The translations under genes and the position numbers were made by a program. This document shows, one piece after another, positions 14,201-26,430 of a stretch of DNA of 48,248 nucleotides. The stretch covers positions 1 to 48,248 of the forward strand of contig LLCB01000387.1 in NCBI GenBank assembly GCA_001414345.1. Reading direction: 5' to 3'. Each line of letters begins with the position of its first letter. The stretch's first letter is position 1. This stretch comes from Hymenoscyphus infarciens (Eukaryota; Ascomycota; Leotiomycetes; Helotiales; Helotiaceae). The notes below the pieces were generated by a model. The model saw nothing but the letters and a program-made list of their open reading frames with translations, made no database searches and was not told the DNA's origin.

Positions 14201-17200
14201 ATCTTCTACTTATATATTTAATATATTATAACGTATTTAAAACACTTTCTACTATTAAGATTAATATAATTAACCTCTTCTTAATACTTATATTTAATAA
14301 GTACTTAAAAGCTCTATAATTAAAATAAGGCTCTCTTAACTTTAAATATAAGACTTTCTTAATAAGTATAAATAAGAACTCTTTTAATAAGTATAGATAG
14401 GACTCTCTTATAAGACTCTCTTAACTTTAAATATATAGTAAAAGCTCTATTATAAGTAAATATACTTCTTTAATAGCTTACTCTTAATAAGCTTATAAAA
14501 GCTTAGTTATAAAGCTAGCTACTACTACTCTTAAAGGTATATTTATAAACTAGAAGCCTAGTACTCTATAAAGCTAGTATATAATACTAACTATAAGCTA
14601 TTATATCTTATAAATACTACTTACTATTTTTACTAAAATAAAAGAGAAAGTTAGATAAGATCTAAGAATAGAAACTTACTTTTAAGAATATTATCTAAGA
14701 TTACTATTTAAAAGTTTAAAGTAATATATATAGCTTTATAAAACTCTCTAAAGTAGAAATAAGAGATAATATAGTTAAAAGGTTCTTTTATAATCTAGCC
14801 TACTATTATTATAAGCCTAGAAAGTTATCTCTTCTAAACTTAAGAGATATATTACATAGAAATAGAGTTATATAATACTATATTTCTCTTATATATATAG
14901 TAGAGTTTTTACCTTTAAATATAAGACTTCTTAAAGCGTTTTTAACTTAAAAATATGTTATAGTTATAAGCCTAGTTTATATATATAGTATACTTTATAC
15001 TTATAATATACTCTTATAACTTCTTTATCTTTTACTTATATATTTAATATATTATAACGTATTTAAAACACTTTCTACTATTAAAGTTAGTATAATTAAC
15101 CTCTTCTTAATACTTATATTTAATAAGTACTTAAAAGCTCTATAATTAAAGTAAAGCTCTCTTAACTTTAAATATAAGACTTTCTTAATAAGTATAAATA
15201 AGAACTCTCTTAATAAGTATAGATAGAACTCTTTTATAAGACTCTCTTAACTTTAAATATATAATAAAAGCTCTACTATAAGTAAGTATACCTCTTTAGT
15301 AGCTTACTCTTAATAAGCTTATAAAAGCCTAGCTATAAAGCTAGCTACTACTACTCTTAGAGGTATATTTATAAACTAGAAGCCTAGTACTCTATAAAGC
15401 TAGTATATAATATTAACTATAAGCTACTATATCTTATAAACACTATCTACTATCTTTACTAAAATAAGAGAGGAAGTTGAACAAGATCTAAAAGTAGAAA
15501 CTTACTCTTAAGAATATTATCTAAGATTACTATTTAAGAGTTTAAAGTAATATATATAGCTTTATAAGACTCTCTAAAATAGAAATAGAAGATAATATAG
15601 TTAAGAAGTTCTTTTATAATCTAGCCTACTATTATTATAAGCTTAAGAAGTTATTTCTTCTAGACCTAAAAGATATATTATATAGAAATAGAGTTATATA
15701 ATACTATATTTCCTTTATATATATAATAGAGTTTTTACCTCTAAATATAAGGCTTCTTAAAACGTTTTTAACTTAAAAATACGTTATAGTTATAAGCCTA
15801 GTTTATATATATAGTATACTTTATACTTATAGTATACTTTTATAACTTCTTTATCTTCTACTTATATATTTAATATATTATAATATATTTAAAATACTTT
15901 CTACTATTAGAGTTAGTATAATTAACCTCTCTTTAATACTTATATTTAATAAGTACTTAAAAGCTCTATAATTAAAGTAAAGCTCTTCTAACTTTAAATA
16001 TAAGACTTTCTTAATAAGTATAAATAAGAACTCTCTTAATAAGTATAGACGAGACTCTTTTATAAGACTCTCTTAACTTTAAATATATAGTAAAAGCTCT
16101 ACTATAAGTAGACATACCTCTTTAGTAGCTTACTCTTAATAAGCTTATAAAAGCTTAGCTATAAAGCTAGCTATTATTACTTTTAGAAGTATATTTATAA
16201 ACCAGAAGCCTAGTACTCTATAAAGCTAGTATATAATACTAACTATAAGCTACTATATCTTATAAATACTACTTATTATCTTTACTAAAATAAGAGAAGA
16301 AGTTAGATAAGATCTAAAAGTAGAAACTTACTTTTAAGAATATTATCTAAGATTATTATTTAAGAGTTTAAAGTAATATATATAGCTTTATAGAACTCTT
16401 TAAAGTAAGAATAGAAGACGATATAATTAAAGAGTTCTTTTATAATCTAGTCTACTATTATTATAAGCCTAAGAAGTTATTTCTTTTAAACTTAAAAGGT
16501 ATATTATATAGAAATAAGATTATATAATACTATATTTCCTCTATATATATAGTAGAGTTTTTACCTTTAAATATAAAGCTTCTTAAAACGTTTTTAACTT
16601 AAAAATATATTATAGTTATAAGCCTAGTTTATATATATAGTATACTTTATACTTATAATATACTCTTATAACTTCTTTATCTTCTACTTATATATTTAAC
16701 ATATTATAACGTATTTAAAACGCTCTCTACTATTAAAGTTAATATAATTAACCTATTCTTAATACTTATATTTAATAAGTACTTAAAAGCTCTATAATTA
16801 AAGTAAGGCTCTTCTAACTTTAAATATAAGACTTTCTTAATAAGTATAAATAAAGACTCTCTTAATAAGTGTAAATAAGACTCTTCTATAAGACTCTCTT
16901 AACTTTAAATATATAGTAAAAGCTCTACTATAAGTAGATATACTTTTTTAATAGCTTACTCTTAATAAGCTTATAAAAGCCTAGCTATAAAGCTAGCTAC
17001 TACTACTCTTAGAGGTATATTTATAAACTAAAAGCCTAATACTCTATAAAGCTAGTATATAATACTAACTATAAGCTACTATATCTTATAAACACTATCT
17101 ACTATCTTTACTAAAATAAGAGAAGAAGTTAGATAAGATCTAAGAGTAGGAACTTACTCTTAAGAATATTATCTAAGATTACTATTTAAGAGTTTAAAGT

Positions 17201-19918
17201 AATATATATAGCTTTATAAGACTCTCTAAAGTAGGAATAAAAAGTAATATAGTTAAAGGGTTCTTTTATAATCTAGTTTACTATTATTATAAGCCTAAGA
17301 AGTTATCTCTTCTAGATCTAAGAGGTATATTATATAGAAATAGAGTTATATAATACTATATTTCTCTTATATATATAATAGAGTTTTTACCTTTAAATAT
17401 AAAGCTTTTTAGAGTGTTTTTAACCTAAAAATACGTTATAATTATAAGTCTAGTTTATATATATAGTATACTTTATACTTATAGTATACTCTTATAACTT
17501 CTTTATCTTCTACTTATATATTTAATATATTATAACGTATTTAGAACACTCTCTACTATTAAGGTTCGTATAATTAACCTCTTTTTAATACTTATATTTA
17601 ATAAGTACTTAAAAGCCTTATAATTAAAATAGAGCTCTTTTAACTTCGAATATAAGACTTTCTTAATAAGTATAAATAAAGACTCTCCTAATAAGTATAG
17701 ATAAAACTCTCCTATAAAACTCTCTTAACTTCGAATATATAATAAAAGCTCTATTATAAGTAGGTATATCTCTTTAGTAACTTACTCTTAATAAGCTTAT
17801 AAAAGCCTAGCTATAAAGCTAGCTACTACTACTCTTAGAGGTATATTTATAAACTAGAAGTCTAGTACTCTATAAAGCTAGTATATAATACTAACTATAA
17901 GCTATTATATCTTATAAACATTATCTACTATTTTTATTAAAATAAGAGAGAAAGTTAGATAAGATCTAAGAGTAAGAACTTACTCTTAAGAATATTATTT
18001 AAGATCGTTGTTTAAGAGTTTAAAGTAATATATATAGCTTTATAAGACTCTCTAGAGTAGGAATAGAGAGCGATATAGTTAAGGGGTTCTTTTATAATCT
18101 AGCCTACTATTATTATAAGCTTAGAAAGTTATCTCTTCTAGACCTAAGAGGTATATTATATAGAAATAAGGTTATATAATACTATATTTCTCTTATATAT
18201 ATAATAGAGTTTTTACCTTTAAATATAAGGCTTTTTAGAGTGTTTTTAATCTAAAAATATGTTATAGTTATAAGCCTAGTTTATATATATAGTATACTTT
18301 ATACTTATAGTATACTCTTATAACTTTTTTATCTTCTATTTATATATTTAATATATTATAATGTATTTAAAACACTCTCTACTATTAAGATTAGTATAAT
18401 TAATCCCTTTTTAATACTTATGTTTAATAAGTACTTAAAAGCCTTATAATTAAAGCAAAGCTCTTCTAACTTTAAATATAAGACTTTTTTAATAAGTATA
18501 AATAAAGACTCTCTTAATAAACATAAATAAAACTCTTCTATAAGACTCTCTTAACTTTAAATATATAGTAAAAGCTCTACTATAAGTAAGTATACCTCTT
18601 TAGTAGCTTACTCTTAATAAGCTTATAAAAGCCTAGCTATAAAGCTAGCTATTACTACTCTTAAAAGTATATTTATAAACTAGAAACCTAGTACTCTATA
18701 AAGCTAGTATATAATATTAACTATAAGCTACTATATCTTATAAACACTACTTATTATTTTTACTAAAATAAAAGAAGAAGTTAAATAGGATTTAAGAGTA
18801 AGAACTTACTTTTAAGAATATTATCTAAGATTACTATTTAGAAGTTTAAAGTAATATATATAGCTTTATAGAACTCTTTAAAGTAGGAATAAAGGGCAAT
18901 ATAGTTAAAAGGTTCTTTTATAATCTAGTCTACTATTATTATAGGCTTAAGAAGTTATCTCTTCTAAACCTAAAAAGTATATTATATAGAAATAGAGTTA
19001 TATAATACTATATTTCCCTTATATATATAGTAGAGTTTTTACCTCTAAATATAAAGCTTCTTAAAGTGTTTTTAACCTAAAAATATATTATAGTTATAAG
19101 CCTAGTTTATATATATAGTATACTTTATACTTATAGTATACTCTTATAACTTCTTTATCTTCTACTTATATATTTAATATATTATAATATATTTAGAATA
19201 CTCTCTACTATTAGAGTTAGTATAATTAACCCCTCTTTAATACTTACGTTTAATAAGTATTTAAAAGCTCTATAATTAAAGTAGAGCTCTTCTAACTTTG
19301 AATATAAGACTTTCTTAATAAATATAAATAAGGACTCTTTTAATAAGCGTAGATAAGACTCTTCTATAGAACTCTCTTAACTTTAAATATATAATAAAAG
19401 CTTTACTATAAGTAGGTATACCTTTTTAGTAGCTTACTCTTAATAAGCTTATAAAAGCCTAGCTATAAAGCTAGCTACTACTACTCTTAAGAGTATATTT
19501 ATAAACTAGAAACCTAGTACTCTATAAAGCTAGTATATAACACTAACTATAAGCTACTATATCTTATAAACGCTACTTACTATCTTTACTAAAATAAGAG
19601 AGGAAGTTAGACAAGATCTAAAAGTAGGAACTTACTTTTAAGAATATTATCTAAGATTATTATTTAAGAGTTTAAAGTAATATATATAGCTTTATAAGAC
19701 TCTTTAAAATAAGAATAGGAGGTAATATAGTTAAGGGGTTCTTTTATAATCTAGTCTACTATTATTATAAGCCTAGAAAGTTATCTCTTCTAAACCTAAG
19801 AGATGTATTACGTAGAAATAGAGTTATATAACACCGTATTTCCTTTATATATATAGTAGAGTTTTCACCTTTAAATATAAGGCTTCTTAGAGCGTTTTCA
19901 ACTCAAAAATACGTTATA
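2234..19918 (-). repeat. Right arm of foldback element (21 units)
   Basis: Reverse-orientation units end in the complement of TATAACG at 2573, 3398, 4224, 5050 and so on to 19,918. The 21 intervals total 17,345 bp; I checked an anchor in each copy and all are 826 bp except one of 825 bp, explained by a 1-bp deletion around 3290. Copies differ almost only by C/T and G/A, as expected from RIP acting on a recently expanded array. Each unit carries a hairpin built on AGCTAGC...GCTAGGCT and no recognisable gene. Confidence 0.92.
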
Positions 19919-19923
19919 AAACT
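19919..19923. repeat. Target-site duplication AAACT, right
   Basis: AAACT follows the right terminus and leads directly into CTAGAGTAGTACTACTAG, the normal continuation of the 112-bp satellite. It pairs with the copy at 211-215. Confidence 0.8.
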
Positions 19924-20345
19924 CTAGAGTAGTACTACTAGAAATAGCCTTTTATATATAAATAGATATTTATATATAAAGCAAGCTTTATTTAAGTTAT
20001 AATATACTTTACTTTAGTAGTAGTACTACGAAACTCTAGAGTAGTACTACTAGAAATAGTCTTTTATATATAAATAGATATTTATATATAAAGAAAGCTT
20101 TATTTAAGTTATAAAATACTTTATTTTAGTAGTAGTACTATAAAACTCTAGAGTAGTACTACTAGAAATACTCTTATTATATATAAATAGATATTTATAG
20201 ATAAAGAAAGCTTTATTTATAATATAATATACTTTACTTTAGTAGTATTACTATAAAACTCTAGAGTAGTACTACTAGAAATATATTTATTATATATTAA
20301 TAGATACTTATATATAGAAAAAGTTTTATTTAAAATAAAACTAAA
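19919..20345 (+). repeat. 112-bp tandem satellite, right block
   Basis: Four further copies have TACTACTA anchors at 19,933, 20,045, 20,157 and 20,270 (spacings 112, 112, 113). They diverge progressively rightward: the last has lost much of the central block and fades out near 20,345. Orientation is the same as in the left block, as expected if both were one array before the insertion. Confidence 0.88.
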
Positions 20346-20429
20346 GGTAGTACTATATCTATTTAAAGAAGTAAATACGTTATAGCTTTTAAGTTTTATT
20401 ATATAAACTATAGATTTTAACTATTAGAA

Positions 20430-20800
20430 AAGGTTTAATATAATAACTTTCTCTACTTTTATCTTTTTATCTCTCGTTCTACTCTTTATATTCTTCTCTC
20501 TATTACTTATAATATATAATCTACTTTCTTCTTAGCTTTCTCTTAAATTATATTTACTCTCTACTCTAACTTAATATCTAAGTTCTTATTTATCTCTTTC
20601 GCTATTCTATTACTCTTCTCTTCTAAGATAAGGTCTCTTTCTTTAAAACTCTACTCTTCTCTTTTAATCTCGCTTATAGCCCTTTCTCTCTTATCTTCTA
20701 ATACTATCTCTTATTTCTTAATACTCTACTCCTCTTCTTAAATCTCGCTTATAATACCTTTATTTAACTACTCTTAAATATCTTCTTATACCTTCTTAGA
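20430..20800 (-). pseudogene. RIP-decayed coiled-coil protein relic
   Basis: Read on the minus strand, one frame gives an unusually charged protein-like string rich in E, K, R, I and L (for example KERDLILEEKSNRIAKEINK), broken only by TAA/TAG at positions that fit former Gln codons. Two tandem versions of the segment ISEI..EE..S occur, so the original probably had a repeated coiled coil. Nothing diagnostic of a family is visible. It lies directly next to the 112-bp satellite. It could be part of a transposon or a captured host gene; I do not recognise it. Confidence 0.45.
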
Positions 20801-22440
20801 TAATATACTCTATAATATAGCTAAAAATATTTAAGTATTCTTCTTAAGTTACTAAGTTAAATAAATCTATTATAATAACTAAATATAATAAAGATAATTT
20901 TACTAATCTAGAATCTACTTTTAGCTAATATATAGTATAGAATTGTAAAGTTGTTAGAAAAATGGTTTTAAATATAGATTATAGTAGTTAGTTAAGCTAA
21001 GTTTAAAGCAGGTATTAATAAGTAATAGAGTATTTAGAGTTTTACTTTTATAAGATAGATAGTTAAAGGGAATAAAGTTAAGCTTCTTTAGCTATTCCTA
21101 GTACTAAAGTAAATACTTAATATATAACAGTTATAGATAGGTATAAGTATCTATAGTATTATCTTAACTTATATTATACTAAATAAAGTTTAAGGCTATA
21201 AGGTGTTATAAGATAAGAAGTAATTAAGAAGTTACTTAAATAGCGTAATTACCGAGGTATTAGAACATATTTTATAATTATTAAATATATATATAAACTA
21301 CTTATAATTCTAAGCCTAAGCCTAATTTTAATCCTTCTAGCTAATTCTAAAGCAAGCTAAATAATACCTAATCTAAAGTCTTAAGCTAAGCTATTCTAAA
21401 TTTTTACCTAAATCTAAAGTACGAAAGTACTAAAGTCTCTTAAATCTAATTCTAATCTTTCTTAATATTAAGTATAAGCTAATTTATATAATTACTTTAA
21501 TTACCTTAATAACGCTTCTTTAGTATAGAAAAGGCTGGAGATTACTAATACTTCTTTATAAGTAGCTTATATTTAATACTAAGATAGTTAAAAAGAGTAT
21601 AAACTATAGCTAGACAGTTCTCCTAAATAGCTCTCTCTATACTAACTATAAACACTTTATTATATTTGTCTATTATCTTAGAATAGTATTTAAGATTAGA
21701 ATTATACTTATCTTAGAAAGTATAAATCTTAGGAGTAGTAAATAAGTCGACAGAAGCATAGCTAGGCAGCTAGTTATAGAGTATAAGATTATAGTAGATA
21801 TATAGACTAAGTAACTAAGTATTTATAGAATAATTAGAAAGTAGAATATTAGAGATAAAGATATACTTACGATATTATAGGTTATAAAGTTTCTAATACT
21901 ATTCTACATTTCTCTCTAATAGAAAGAGAGCTTTAGCTACTCTAATATAGCGTTCTCTATTAGAGAGGACCTAGATTAATAATAATAGACTAAGAGTAAA
22001 GACTTTATTAGTAAAATGTTTAACTTAACTATTCTATATTATGTTTATAATATTTTAAGAAGCTTATTCGTTCTTAACTTAGACACTTTTAGCAGATTCA
22101 ACTTATTCTATAATAACCTTAGATATTAAATCAAGCTTAGAGAGGACCTAGTATTAAGGCGATCCTAGTAGTATAATACTTAGTATTAGTATTAGCGTTA
22201 TACTATATAATAAGAGTAGATTATAATTATAATAACAGCGGACCTAATAAATGTTTTATATTAAAAACAGTTATTACGATTTATAATAAGAACATAGTTA
22301 AGAGAGTTATAAGGAGATATTATCTACTATTTCTCGAATCGTGTTATTAATCTATTATAGAGTTATAGAGTTATAATAATTATATTTATTTATATAATAC
22401 CTAGGCTAAGAGGTAAAGAGTTATATATATAGTAGCCTCT
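20800..22440. other. AT-rich stretch without recognisable gene
   Basis: RIP-type composition throughout. The only clear structure is a perfect 12-bp inverted repeat, CTCTCTAATAGA at 21,912-21,923 with TCTATTAGAGAG at 21,956-21,967, forming a possible hairpin with a 32-nt loop. The phrase AGAGAGGACCTAG recurs near 21,963 and 22,139. No domain could be read in any frame I tried. Confidence 0.5.
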
Positions 22441-22740
22441 AAAACGCCGACTTTATATAGCTCCTAGCTCTACGGCGAGTCCTTCGCAGGGGTTTTAGCC
22501 TTATTATGCCTTGTCCGCGACTTACGACGTAGCCTAAGAAGGCCTGGCAGAGAGTATAGGACATATGCTAGAGGTGTTTTTAGTAGCTTTTGAGACTCTT
22601 TTAGTAGACTTTTTCGTTCTAGCTTATTAGCATTAGCCTTGCGCTATCCTAGAGAAGGCATATTAATTAAAAAGAAGGATAAAAGAGTATAAAAGTGGCG
22701 GTAGAAGTAGTAGAAGTGGTAGGAGTAGATATTATAAGCT
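22440..22740. other. Lightly mutated island inside the AT block
   Basis: This stretch of about 300 bp retains CpG, CpA and TpG (for example TCCGCGACTTACGACG and CCTGGCAGAG) and is visibly more GC-rich than its surroundings, which are almost stripped of these dinucleotides. It holds no open frame and no tRNA or rRNA signature that I could see. It may be single-copy sequence trapped between RIP-mutated repeats. Confidence 0.55.
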
Positions 22741-22747
22741 AACTTAC

Positions 22748-22819
22748 GCTGAAATGATTATTTTTTTAGTAGAGCTTTTTAAATATAAGATTATAAGTAA
22801 ATTATTATTGAATTTCAGC
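22748..22819. repeat. Short inverted repeat GCTGAAAT/ATTTCAGC
   Basis: GCTGAAAT at 22,748-22,755 pairs with ATTTCAGC at 22,812-22,819, and the flanking bases are partly complementary. The 72-bp span resembles a tiny TIR remnant or hairpin. I see no convincing target duplication. Confidence 0.35.
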
Positions 22820-23269
22820 ATCGTTATATACTTTAGTAGAGTTTAAAGAATAAGATAATGATTTAAATATTTAGTCGCGTCAGAGCTAGAAATATAAGAT
22901 TAGAACCGCGTTCTACTAAATTACGTAGAGTGTAAGAATAACTAAAGAGATAGTAGTCTATATATAAGCTTAAAAGAAAGCTTAATAGATCTATTAAAAT
23001 CGCTTCTTAAAGAAGATAGCTTTCTAATAATTAGTTTAACTTTAAATCTTATACTAATATACTATCTTAAAATAGTAAAAATATATATCTTTTACTTATA
23101 TATTCTATAGTAATAATTATAAGTACTTTAAGTATATAAAGATTTCTTATTAAACGTTAACTTTTAGCTATATAAGTAATTATACTACTATCTTATTATT
23201 AAAGTAACTAATACTTAAAGAATAAGTAAGTAACTAGATAGTAAATATAGAAAGTATAAATAGCTTATT

Positions 23270-23570
23270 TAAAAATACTATAGATATTATTAAATAAGCT
23301 AAAAAAATTATAAAGTAAGCTAGACTTTATTAAGTAAGTCTAAGTAAGCTAGAAAATTAACTAAGTAAGTTAGACTTTATTAAGTAAGCTAGAAAATCAA
23401 CTAAGTAAGTAAGGAAATTATAAAGTAAGCTAGACTTTATTAAGTAAGTTAAAGTAAGCTAGAAAATTATAAAGTAAGCTAGACTTTATTAAGTAAGTTA
23501 AAGTAAGCTAGAAAATTAACTAAGTAAGCTAGACTTTATTAAGTAAGCTAATAAATTTATAAAATAGAAA
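23270..23570 (+). repeat. Minisatellite with GTAAGCTAG motif
   Basis: About a dozen imperfect repetitions of AAGTAAGCTAG, separated by two alternating fillers (GACTTTATTAAGTAAG and AAAATTATAAAG). The higher-order period is variable, about 40-60 bp. The motif is the reverse complement of the AGCTTAC repeats seen at 26,430, 38,955, 39,918, 44,560 and 46,420. Confidence 0.7.
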
Positions 23571-25740
23571 AGTATTATAATTATATTTTATAATATACTA
23601 AATAAGTAGAGAAAAAAAAGAGAAGTATTTATTAAATTAAATAACTTTAATACTCTTAGAAAAAAATAAAAAAATATTATTTATTAAGTTAGATAAATCT
23701 AAGCCTTTCTTAAATACTTTTAAAGAGGCTTCTAAAGAATTATTATTCTACCTTTACTAATTAAAAACATTCTCTAGCTCTAAGTTCCTAGTTAATATTT
23801 AGTTTATATTATATAATAGTAAGGGTTCTAGTTCTACTAGTTCTAGTAATAACTATTTTATAAGTAGAATACTTTTACTTAATATTAGAAAGACTAAATA
23901 AACTATAGCTAGTAGTATTAAGGAAATCTTACTTAAAGTCTAATCTAGGGTAGTCTTACTTAGCTAAAGAACTAAATAAGCTAGTAGTATACTATTAAGT
24001 TAGGACTATAATAAGAGTTTTCCTAGTTTTAGCTAACTTATATTCCTATTCTATATTAATTTAAGCTACCTATTTATAAAAGATTCCTATATAACCTAAC
24101 TCTCTACCTTTCTATATACCTACTTCTACTTTAAAACTTTACTCTTTACTTAAATAAAATTATTAACTTTATTATAATATAGAGTAATAAAATCCTAATA
24201 AAGGTCTAGATTAGTAGTAAGCCTAACTTATAATAACTTATATAGTCTTTCTATTTTTTTAAGATGTTTTTTCTACCTCTTTTTAAATAGATTATATTAC
24301 TATATATAAGATATAATAGATTACTAGACTCTTAGTAGAAGGTAGAATTAAGACTAGTAATCTATTTCTATCTAGAAGATACTATTAACTTTAAGCAATT
24401 ATTATTAAAGGAAAGCTAAGGCTTTATTATATACCTTTAAACCTTAACTATGTTCTAATTAAATTTCGTATTACTTCTCTATATACTATACTACTATTCT
24501 TCTAGAGAAAGTTAAATTTATATATATAATATAAGATATAGATTTATATTAACTTAAAAGACTTAATAATACTATTATTAAGTATAATCTATAAGTTAGA
24601 GAAGTTAGTATTAAGTTCTTATAACCCTGCTTTTTTATAAATATATACTAGGGTTCTACTCTCTTCTTAGTTATAAGAGGTGTCTACTATATTATAAGCG
24701 TTTTTATAAAGAGTTCGTTCTATTATATAGATTCTACTATAAAGGGTTAGTTCTATTATATAAATTACTATTATAATTATTATTATTACTAAAGAACTAG
24801 CCTCTACTTATTTATATTACTAAAGGTATTATATACTTTAATTAAATATTTTTCTAAATCCTACTTCTTTAGACTATCTATAGGTTATTAGCCTATACCT
24901 AATTATATTCTAAGATAGATTTTACCTAATACCTATTTATAATAGAGATAGATAGTAAGCTAGAGTCTTTTATCTAATAGTACTTTTAAAGTTAGTTATA
25001 ACTCTTCTCTCGTCTCTATTAGCTTATTTTCCTCTCTATTATATTTAGTATATATTACTATTAATACTATATTACCTTATATAATAGAATTCTAGTTTCT
25101 TAACTTATAGAGTATAATACTATAATTCTTCCTAACTTATAATAAATAAATATAATATCTTCTCTAATACCTAAAACACCTAAAAGCATAGTATAATTTA
25201 TAGAACGCTATATAGATAAAGCCTCTTAACTACGCCTTTAAGTATATTATAATCTCTCTCGCTTTTAAGCTTCTCTACTTTAAAATAAGATATAAGAGAT
25301 ACTAGACTTTCTTTAAAAAACTTAAAAGGAGTTAGATAGTAATACTTAAAGCTTATTTTAAGTCTCTAGAGAAGTAGCTTAAACCTCTTAGCTTAAAGAA
25401 GTTTTAACTTATATACTACTTTCTTAAGCTATTTCTCTATACTAGTTATAGCTACTCTTTTTAATAAAAAACATCTATTATATTCTCTTTTAAGACCTTT
25501 CTCTTATAATATAATATTATTAAATCTATAATACTAAGAGCCTACTACTATTATATAGTATAAGAATACCTCTACTACTAGACTATATACTACTAAGATC
25601 TCTCTTCTTTTAGCTTATTATTAAGGTTAACTTAATAACTATATTTCTTTTAGACTAGGTCTAGCCTATTATTAAAGAGCTCTAAGCTAATTATATTAAG
25701 TATAATAAATAAGAAGATAATATTACTTAAAATAGAGAAG
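23570..25740. other. RIP-mutated unidentified element sequence
   Basis: No family could be recognised. A minus-strand frame around 25,060-25,250 gives a protein-like run (for example MLLGVLGIREDIIFIYYKLG) interrupted by TAA/TAG, so a degraded gene may lie between about 24,800 and 25,700. A partial direct repeat (GTTCTATTATATA with flanks) occurs at about 24,717 and 24,752. Confidence 0.35.
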
Positions 25741-25763
25741 CGAAACTTTAGAGTAGTACTATT
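25741..25763 (+). repeat. Orphan fragment of the 112-bp satellite
   Basis: CGAAACTTTAGAGTAGTACT differs from the satellite junction CGAAACTCTAGAGTAGTACT by one C-to-T change. The similarity ends after about 23 bp. It may be a relic satellite copy separated from the main block by inserted elements, or a shared terminus of another element. Confidence 0.4.
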
Positions 25764-26430
25764 TTTATACTTTCTTAATTACTATATATTAACTCTAATA
25801 ATAAAGGTTTTACTACTAAAGCTTCTACTCTCCTAAAACGGAATATAAAGTAGTATTAGTTACTATATAAGGTAGAATATTATATACCTTTCCTAAGTTA
25901 TATAGTCGCTTTCTAATTAGTAACTAGATATAAGATTACTTACTTAGTATATCTACTATTAGCTTAAGCTATCTTATTAACTACCTCTTTATATCTCTCC
26001 TAAATCTCTTAATACTACTTCGATTCCTACCTTCTAAGATAATTATAACTTAGACCTTAAATATAACCTTAAAATAACTAGCTAATATTATAGGTATAAG
26101 ATTAGTATAGATATAGCTATTAAAGAGAACTATAATACTACTATCTATTATCTTTTTAATTATCTAGACGTTTATTATAAAATATTTATAAAGAAGAAAT
26201 AATCTACTTAGCTCTTATTATATTTAAAGTAAAAGTAAAAGTATTCTCTAATCTATTAAAGAGATTTAGTTTAAAATAAGATTATAATTTAGCTAGATTA
26301 GTTTAAGAAACTTTAAATTAGAATAAGGTTTATATATATATTTAATACTATTTTTCTAGTATATTATACTATTTATAATATTAGTAAGTATACTTATACT
26401 TTTTATAACTTACTTATATATTTTAAGAAA
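25764..26430. other. AT-rich stretch, nothing recognised
   Basis: RIP-type composition between the orphan satellite fragment and the AGCTTAC cluster. I could read no domain, RNA gene or tandem structure in it. Confidence 0.5.

Larger units (their letters stand above)
216..19918. mobile_element. Giant foldback-type element of 826-bp units
   Basis: This is a 19,703-bp insertion in a 112-bp satellite. It begins TATAACGTATTTTTGAG and ends with the exact reverse complement; the outer 45 bp (216-260 and 19,874-19,918) match perfectly as inverted repeats. The body is one 826-bp unit, about 2.4 copies forward and about 21.4 copies in reverse, meeting at 2208-2233. A 5-bp duplication AAACT flanks it. 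Satellite anchors at 113 and 19,933 are 19,820 apart, and subtracting 19,703 plus 5 leaves exactly 112, which shows a single clean insertion. No coding sequence is recognisable in the unit, so it would be non-autonomous. Long inverted arms built from tandem repeats are the hallmark of foldback elements. The family is not one I know. An alternative is a satellite amplified in place after a smaller TIR element inserted. Confidence 0.85.

Noticed and set aside
216..19918. Ribosomal DNA array
   Set aside because: The unit is only 826 bp, lacks any rRNA-like conserved segments and is inverted around a centre.
216..19918. Simple assembly artefact (inverted join)
   Set aside because: An artefactual inversion would not create both a 5-bp duplication and an exactly restored 112-bp satellite register. 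Copy number may still be inaccurate and needs long reads.
1..20345. CRISPR array or prokaryotic repeat system
   Set aside because: The units (112 and 826 bp) abut head to tail without unique spacers, and the context is fungal.
22440..22560. tRNA or 5S rRNA gene in the GC-richer island
   Set aside because: No cloverleaf, no A/B-box pair and no conserved T-arm sequence could be found.
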